From Methanosarcinales archaeon (GTDB taxonomy: Archaea; Halobacteriota; Syntropharchaeia; Alkanophagales; Methanospirareceae): DNA of 38,828 nucleotides. Location of the stretch: NCBI GenBank assembly GCA_025464325.1, contig JAODGH010000033.1, positions 1 through 38,828 on the forward strand, read 5' to 3'. Each line of letters opens with the position of its first letter. Positions within the stretch are counted from its first letter, which is position 1. A model generated the notes under the pieces. That model was not told where the DNA came from. It was given only the letters and a program-made list of their open reading frames with translations, and searched no databases. The translations under genes were made by a program, and so were the position numbers. Below, one piece after another: positions 33,481 to 38,828 of the stretch.

Positions 33481-34741
33481 GTACAACATACTGCTGTCAC
33501 TGGTGTTTCTCTTACTGGTACTGGGCTCCATCTTCGTACTATTCAATACGGGCTCCGATCTCGCAATAACTATTATATTGATCTTCATACCGGTTATGAT
33601 CGGTATATCGTTCCTGATACGATATCTCGTCACGGTACGCAAGAGGAGCATAAGGGAACAGGTGATGGAGCGTGATATACGGGGCATTGCGAACCGATAT
33701 AAGGAGCACATGCGAATATTACAAGATCTCGAGGATAAATACAGGATAAGTACAGAAGAGTTCAGAGCAGACCTGCAGAAGGTGAAGGAGGGTTTGTCCG
33801 AGCTGGGCTGTGAGGTGACCGGGCGATTGCGGATTGACCGTGCACGATTGCGGAAAGTGGTATTTTCAGATGTTGAGTGGTTGAATAAGCTCTTCGATGA
33901 GATAACAGAGCGGCAGGGATTGATATTATACTCACGAGCACGCGCCAGATGTGAGGAGTATTTAAAGTCGCTGGAAGAGCTCAAACTCGCGGGTTATGAA
34001 GCCATAAACGTACAAATAGAGCAGATGGTGGGTAAACTGGAAGATACGAGTGTTATGGACGCCGGCGTACTTGAGCTTGCAATGTACCTTAACGAGGTCT
34101 CTTCGCTTATAGAAGAGGCGCTGAGCGTATGTGTGCGTACAGCAACAGATTTAGAGGTAGTAGCGCGAGAGCGTGCAGGTGCAGATACCGCCAGGGTCCG
34201 GACAGATATAAAGCTCGTGGAACGGAATATCGAGCATGGTAATTACGAGAACGCGATGGAGATACTGAAGGGCGTTATTAAACGATTGAGTAAGGCATTG
34301 ACCGCCGAATTTGAGCGATACAGGGCTAATGCGATTGCACTGGTGAGTATCGTGTTGACCGAATCCGGGAGAGAGGATGAAGAGGCTATCGCTCTTGGGG
34401 CGAGAATAGAAGGGTGCAAGAAACCCTCGCAGATGCTGGAGTTACTTAAGCACGGTGCAGCCCTGAAGAGCCTATCGGTGGTCAGGTTAGAGGATATTTA
34501 TAAGCGGATATTCGAACTGGAGTCAGAGCTAAGGGCAGCGAATCCAGGTACAGACCTGTATCCGGTCGAATACTGGCAGGATTATAAGATGAATGAGATA
34601 GATGAGTTGAAGGCGCTATTGCGAGATGATGAACGTATGGACGAATTCGTACGCCGATACAGGCAACTTGCTTCTGATGCATACTCGAGACTGAAGTACG
34701 ATTCGGAACGGCTGGAGTATATAAAATTGCGAAATGGATGA
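33461..34741 (+). CDS. Membrane-anchored coiled-coil protein, unknown
   Basis: Two N-terminal TM helices followed by ~350 aa of charged helical sequence; overlaps FtsZ-like gene. Confidence 0.75.
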   Translation: MLMRGYKYNILLSLVFLLLVLGSIFVLFNTGSDLAITIILIFIPVMIGISFLIRYLVTVRKRSIREQVMERDIRGIANRYKEHMRILQDLEDKYRISTEEFRADLQKVKEGLSELGCEVTGRLRIDRARLRKVVFSDVEWLNKLFDEITERQGLILYSRARARCEEYLKSLEELKLAGYEAINVQIEQMVGKLEDTSVMDAGVLELAMYLNEVSSLIEEALSVCVRTATDLEVVARERAGADTARVRTDIKLVERNIEHGNYENAMEILKGVIKRLSKALTAEFERYRANAIALVSIVLTESGREDEEAIALGARIEGCKKPSQMLELLKHGAALKSLSVVRLEDIYKRIFELESELRAANPGTDLYPVEYWQDYKMNEIDELKALLRDDERMDEFVRRYRQLASDAYSRLKYDSERLEYIKLRNG

Positions 34742-34790
34742 AAAAATTGATTTTTTATTTTTTAATAACACAAAGAGAAAAGGGATAGCA

Positions 34791-36044
34791 ATGACAGAGA
34801 TACCATATGGTGACTATCAGCTGGAAGTGGCCATAGAAGGAGCGGAGCTGTTAGAATGGGATGTCAGCAATACCGGAGCAGAAAGATCCGGTAGTGATAT
34901 AATAAAGGATGCAATAGAGCATCCCGTGGGCACTAAACGGCTGAATGAGATAATAGCTGCGAGGGATGATGATAGCAAAATAGTTATAGTTGTGGATGAT
35001 CATACGAGGGATACTCCAACGGTGGAGATGCTCGATGCACTGGTCAGGGAGATTGGTGATTGTGATAATCGAATCACGATACTCGTAGCCTGTGGTACTC
35101 ATTCACCACCTTCCGCTGAAGAACTGAATAGAATACTCGGTAAATATGCCCGGCAGTTTGAGGTGGTGGTTCATGATTGTGATGCCCCGGATCTGGTTTA
35201 TGTCGGTACTACAGCCAGAGGTACGCCTGTCTGGCTGAACAGGACTTATGTTGATGCGGATATCCGAATCCTGACGGGGGATATAACGCTTCATTACTAT
35301 GCAGGGTTCGGTGGCGGACGAAAGAGTATACTACCGGGCATATCATCACGCGAGACGATAAAGCAGAACCATGCACTCTTAATCGATGAACGTGCGAGCG
35401 CGGCAAATATAACCGATAATCCTGTACATCAGGACATGACCGATGCTGCGGCATTTGCACCGCCGGATTTCATTATTAATACCATCGCTGATGCTTCGGG
35501 CGCGATAGTCTCGGCGTATGCGGGCGATCTGAACGCGGTATTTGAGAAGGGTACCGGGATTGCGAAGGAGTTATTAATACACGAGACGGATTTGTTCGAT
35601 GCCATAGTGGTGAGCGCAGGTGGTTTCCCCAAGGATCGGAATCTGTATCAGGCGACGAAAGCGATTCAAAACTGTTATAATGCCGTTAAACCCGGTGGCT
35701 GTTTGATACTGGTTGCCGAATGTCGGGAAGGGATAGGGGATGCATTTTTTGAGGAGTGGATGAATAGTTATGAGAGTTACGAAGCAACTGAAGAAGCGAT
35801 CAGAGCGCATTTCGTACTCGGAGGTCATAAAGCGTTTTATATGCGGAAAGTGATGCGGTATCTTCGGCTTTCGATAGTATCTGAACTCGATCCTGATCTG
35901 TTGCGTAACTGGGGGATACACGCGTACACGTCGCTTGAGGCAGCCCTTGAGAGCGAGCTTAATGGTAACTTTAAAATAGGGATAGTGAGAAATGGCTTAG
36001 ATACTTTATTAGTTCCAGACAAATTATTTAAGAAGGAGCAATGA
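34791..36044 (+). CDS. LarA-like nickel-dependent lactate racemase family protein (DUF2088)
   Basis: [57 protein letters not shown]. Confidence 0.88.
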   Translation: MTEIPYGDYQLEVAIEGAELLEWDVSNTGAERSGSDIIKDAIEHPVGTKRLNEIIAARDDDSKIVIVVDDHTRDTPTVEMLDALVREIGDCDNRITILVACGTHSPPSAEELNRILGKYARQFEVVVHDCDAPDLVYVGTTARGTPVWLNRTYVDADIRILTGDITLHYYAGFGGGRKSILPGISSRETIKQNHALLIDERASAANITDNPVHQDMTDAAAFAPPDFIINTIADASGAIVSAYAGDLNAVFEKGTGIAKELLIHETDLFDAIVVSAGGFPKDRNLYQATKAIQNCYNAVKPGGCLILVAECREGIGDAFFEEWMNSYESYEATEEAIRAHFVLGGHKAFYMRKVMRYLRLSIVSELDPDLLRNWGIHAYTSLEAALESELNGNFKIGIVRNGLDTLLVPDKLFKKEQ

Positions 36045-36490
36045 CAAACCTGGCAAAGCAGCGGCGGATCGCAGCAAAGTTGTTGAAGGTGGGTGAGGGT
36101 AGAGTATGGATAGACCCTGAAGCGACGGAGGATGTAGCAGAGGCGATAACAAGGGAAGAGATCAGGGCATTGATAGCCGATGGCGTGATAAAGAAGAAAC
36201 AGAAACGGGGCGTTAGCAGGGGTAGAGCGAGGCTGAGAGCGCTGAAGAAAACTATGGGGCGCAGGAGCGGTCATGGATCAAGAAAAGGTGCTAAAGGGGC
36301 GCGCAGGAGCAGGAAACGGCAATGGATCATCCGTATAAGGGCGTTACGGCGCAGATTGAAGGAACTAAGGGCGGATGGTACGATTGATAAGAGCCTGTAT
36401 CGCAAGTTATATAATAAGGCGAAGGGGGGCGAGATAAAGAGCGTGGCTCGGTTGGAATCGATAATAGAGCAGGAAGGAGCGAAATTGTAG
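36041..36490 (+). CDS. rpl19e: Ribosomal protein L19e
   Basis: [24 protein letters not shown]; basic [29 protein letters not shown]. Confidence 0.95.
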   Translation: MTNLAKQRRIAAKLLKVGEGRVWIDPEATEDVAEAITREEIRALIADGVIKKKQKRGVSRGRARLRALKKTMGRRSGHGSRKGAKGARRSRKRQWIIRIRALRRRLKELRADGTIDKSLYRKLYNKAKGGEIKSVARLESIIEQEGAKL

Positions 36491-36494
36491 GATG

Positions 36495-37040
36495 ATGGTA
36501 AAAGTACGATCAATTGGAGGACCCACGTATAGGGTTCCATTCAGGCGGAGGAGGGAAGGTAAGACTGATTACCGTAAGCGATTGAAGTTACTCATGAGCC
36601 ATAAGCCGCGGGTGGTGGTCCGGAGAAGCAATAAATACATAAGGATACAGATGGTAGAGGCAGATAAGCAGGGCGACCGGACATTTGTGGATATTAGTTC
36701 TGCGCAACTGAGAGAATACGGGTACGAAGGCGGGGGTAAGAATCTGCCGGCAGCGTATCTTACGGGGTTGTTGTTCGGTAAGAAGTCAAAAGAGGCGGGA
36801 TTTGAGGAGGCTATACTTGATATTGGACTCCACACACCCGTGCATGGCTCACGTGTGTTCGCGGCACTGAAGGGTATTGTTGATGCCGGGCTGGAGGTAC
36901 CACACGATCCTGTTGTTTTTCCACCCGATGAGAGAATTAGAGGCGAGCATATCGCATCATATGTCGGTGATTCGTCAATAATTGATAATTTTGAATTAGT
37001 AAAGGAGAGGATATTAACGGATGGCAGGAATAAGGCATGA
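36495..37040 (+). CDS. rpl18: Ribosomal protein L18
   Basis: [35 protein letters not shown]. Confidence 0.95.
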   Translation: MVKVRSIGGPTYRVPFRRRREGKTDYRKRLKLLMSHKPRVVVRRSNKYIRIQMVEADKQGDRTFVDISSAQLREYGYEGGGKNLPAAYLTGLLFGKKSKEAGFEEAILDIGLHTPVHGSRVFAALKGIVDAGLEVPHDPVVFPPDERIRGEHIASYVGDSSIIDNFELVKERILTDGRNKA

Positions 37041-37635
37041 TGAGGATGAATGGGAACCGGTAACGAAATTGGGTAAACTGGTGAAGAGCGGTGAGATAAC
37101 GACGATAGAGGAGGCACTGAAGTCACGATATCCAATAAAGGAGTATCAAATAGTAGAGACGCTGCTGCCCGATCTCAGTGAGGAGGTACTGGACATCAAT
37201 ATGGTGCAGCGGATGACCGATTCTGGACGCAGGATCAAGTTCAGGGTGTGTGTGATCGTGGGCAATAAGGATGGATATCTCGGTCTGGGGCTGGGTAAAG
37301 ATGCTCTGGTACGTAACGGTATATTGAAAGCGACGCGTGCTGCGGAGTTGAATATCCACTACATAGAGAGGGGTTGTGGTTCATGGGAGTGTAACTGTGA
37401 TGAGAAGCACTCGTTACCGTTTGCGGTTCGCGGTAAGTCCGGTGGTGTAGAGATAACACTGAAACCCGCACCGCGAGGATTGGGACTCGCAGCTGGAGAT
37501 ACACCGAAGAAGGTACTGGAATTCGCAGGTATAAAGGATGTATGGACGAAGACGAAGGGCAGTACCCGTACGACGTTCAATCTTGCTATGGCAACATTCA
37601 ATGCTCTTGTGAAGACATCATCAATAAAGAGATAA
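37021..37635 (+). CDS. rps5: Ribosomal protein S5
   Basis: [60 protein letters not shown]. Confidence 0.96.
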   Translation: MAGIRHDEDEWEPVTKLGKLVKSGEITTIEEALKSRYPIKEYQIVETLLPDLSEEVLDINMVQRMTDSGRRIKFRVCVIVGNKDGYLGLGLGKDALVRNGILKATRAAELNIHYIERGCGSWECNCDEKHSLPFAVRGKSGGVEITLKPAPRGLGLAAGDTPKKVLEFAGIKDVWTKTKGSTRTTFNLAMATFNALVKTSSIKR

Positions 37636-37641
37636 GATAAA

Positions 37642-38115
37642 ATGACATTATACGCGATAGTAAAACTGAGGGGAAGAGTGGGTATAAAGCCGGAAATAAG
37701 GTACACGCTGGAGCTACTGAGGTTACACCGGGTGAACCACTGTGTGGTGGTGGAGGACAGCGAGTATTATCGAGGCATGATAAAGAAAGTGAAGGATTAC
37801 GTTGCATGGGGCGAGATATCGAAAGATATGCTGGAGTTGCTATTGAAACGGCGGGGTAGACTGAAAGGCGGGAAGAGATTGACCGAGGAGTATCTACGCG
37901 ATAACACCCCTTTTGGATCGTTCGAAGCACTGGTAGATGCTCTTTGTTCGGGTGAAGTGAAGATGAAGGATCTGATGAGGTATGGGATCAAACCCGTTTT
38001 CAGGTTGCATCCACCACGTAAAGGGCATCGTGGTATCAAAAAGAGTGTGAAACAGGGAGGCGAGCTCGGATATCACGGTACCGAAATAAATGAACTGCTA
38101 TACAAGATGAGGTAG
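37642..38115 (+). CDS. rpl30: Ribosomal protein L30
   Basis: VKLRGRVGIKPEIRYTLELLRLHRVNHCVVV; FRLHPPRKGHRGIKKSVKQGGELGYHG. Confidence 0.94.
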   Translation: MTLYAIVKLRGRVGIKPEIRYTLELLRLHRVNHCVVVEDSEYYRGMIKKVKDYVAWGEISKDMLELLLKRRGRLKGGKRLTEEYLRDNTPFGSFEALVDALCSGEVKMKDLMRYGIKPVFRLHPPRKGHRGIKKSVKQGGELGYHGTEINELLYKMR

Positions 38116-38184
38116 CTCTCCTTTTATTCTTCTGCCCGGGATAAAAAATAGTAGGGGGGAGAAGAAATTTCGAGGTTTTTCTAT

Positions 38185-38751
38185 TTATTTCAAACCGTGT
38201 ATCTGTGATATCTCCCCAACATGGCAAACTGTACAATCTTTGCCCCTTGAAAGGTGTATATCCACGAGATTACCGTTGCTTGGTTTCAATGGATCCGGAT
38301 AGCCATGACATTCCTCGCAGGTTGTACCACCAGGTCCTTTCTTTGGTATCGTCGGTATCTTACCATGACATACTATACATCCAACGGTAGAGGGGTGAAC
38401 GGTATGCACAGTAGCGTTTCCCGTCTTGCCACCATGACAGCCATTCGCAAGGTTCGGCTTGCCCGCGTAGTCAAAGCAACCTGGTTTACCATTTACCAGC
38501 AGTCCACCCTTTACATGAGCCTGTAAGTTTGCCGTTGCCTCACGTTTGTGACACATCTCACAACTGGTCTTGGTGGATGGTTGCGTTACCACTGGAGCTG
38601 GTGTCGGTTTTGGCGTCGGTTTCGGTGTTGCTTTTGGTGTTACTTTGGGTGTCGCGGAAGGTGCAGGCGTCTTCGTTGGCTGCTCCACACAGCCTGCCAA
38701 TACCCCCACCAACACTACTGCAATGATAGCCACCACTAATTTCTTCATCAT
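38185..38751 (-). CDS. Multiheme c-type cytochrome lipoprotein-like
   Basis: Signal/lipobox VLVGVLAGC, Thr/Pro/Lys-rich linker, four CXXCH (CEMCH, CIVCH, CEECH, CTVCH). Confidence 0.85.
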   Translation of the reverse strand: MMKKLVVAIIAVVLVGVLAGCVEQPTKTPAPSATPKVTPKATPKPTPKPTPAPVVTQPSTKTSCEMCHKREATANLQAHVKGGLLVNGKPGCFDYAGKPNLANGCHGGKTGNATVHTVHPSTVGCIVCHGKIPTIPKKGPGGTTCEECHGYPDPLKPSNGNLVDIHLSRGKDCTVCHVGEISQIHGLK

Positions 38752-38808
38752 TTCACACCACTGTATTCGTATTCGCACTTATCACTATAAAAACTTTTCT
38801 ATTTTGAT

Positions 38809-38828
38809 GCTGTGTTGCATAATTAAGT
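38809..38828 (-). repeat. Candidate IS terminal inverted repeat at window edge
   Basis: Exact reverse complement of 163-182. Confidence 0.6.

Noticed and set aside
33475-33984. 169-aa minus-strand ORF
   Set aside because: Antisense to the coiled-coil membrane protein; composition typical of a shadow ORF

Overview
Archaeal (euryarchaeal) window. Marker genes (RFAP synthase, methanogenesis marker 12, G1P dehydrogenase, Pus10, TYW1, CcmB, a multiheme cytochrome) fit an ANME-1/Methanophagales- or Syntrophoarchaeia-like organism; the lineage is inference. Positions ~183-9009 hold a minus-strand nitrogenase cassette: nifH-nifI1-nifI2-nifD-nifK, then a second unit of Cys-rich ribbon protein, NitT/TauT-type ABC transporter, stand-alone class-I glutamine amidotransferase and nifV. 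Both units are preceded by the same leader repeat. The cassette has an IS-like end on the left and ~1.2 kb of gene debris on the right: a duplicated amidotransferase tail, a membrane-pyrophosphatase tail, a frameshifted ORF and a truncated transposase. No nifE, nifN or nifB is visible. The rest is mostly archaeal housekeeping genes (ribosomal proteins L15e, L37e, S2, L19e, L18, S5, L30; aIF2-beta; LSm; tRNA-Ser). Notable exceptions are a complete bacterial-type NAD+-dependent DNA ligase, a citramalate/homocitrate/Re-citrate-synthase-like enzyme coupled to an aminotransferase, a radical SAM/SPASM plus unknown-protein pair, and a divergent FtsZ/tubulin-like protein beside two membrane-anchored helical proteins, which is the best candidate here for an undescribed system. 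All assignments were made by eye from motifs; no searches were run.
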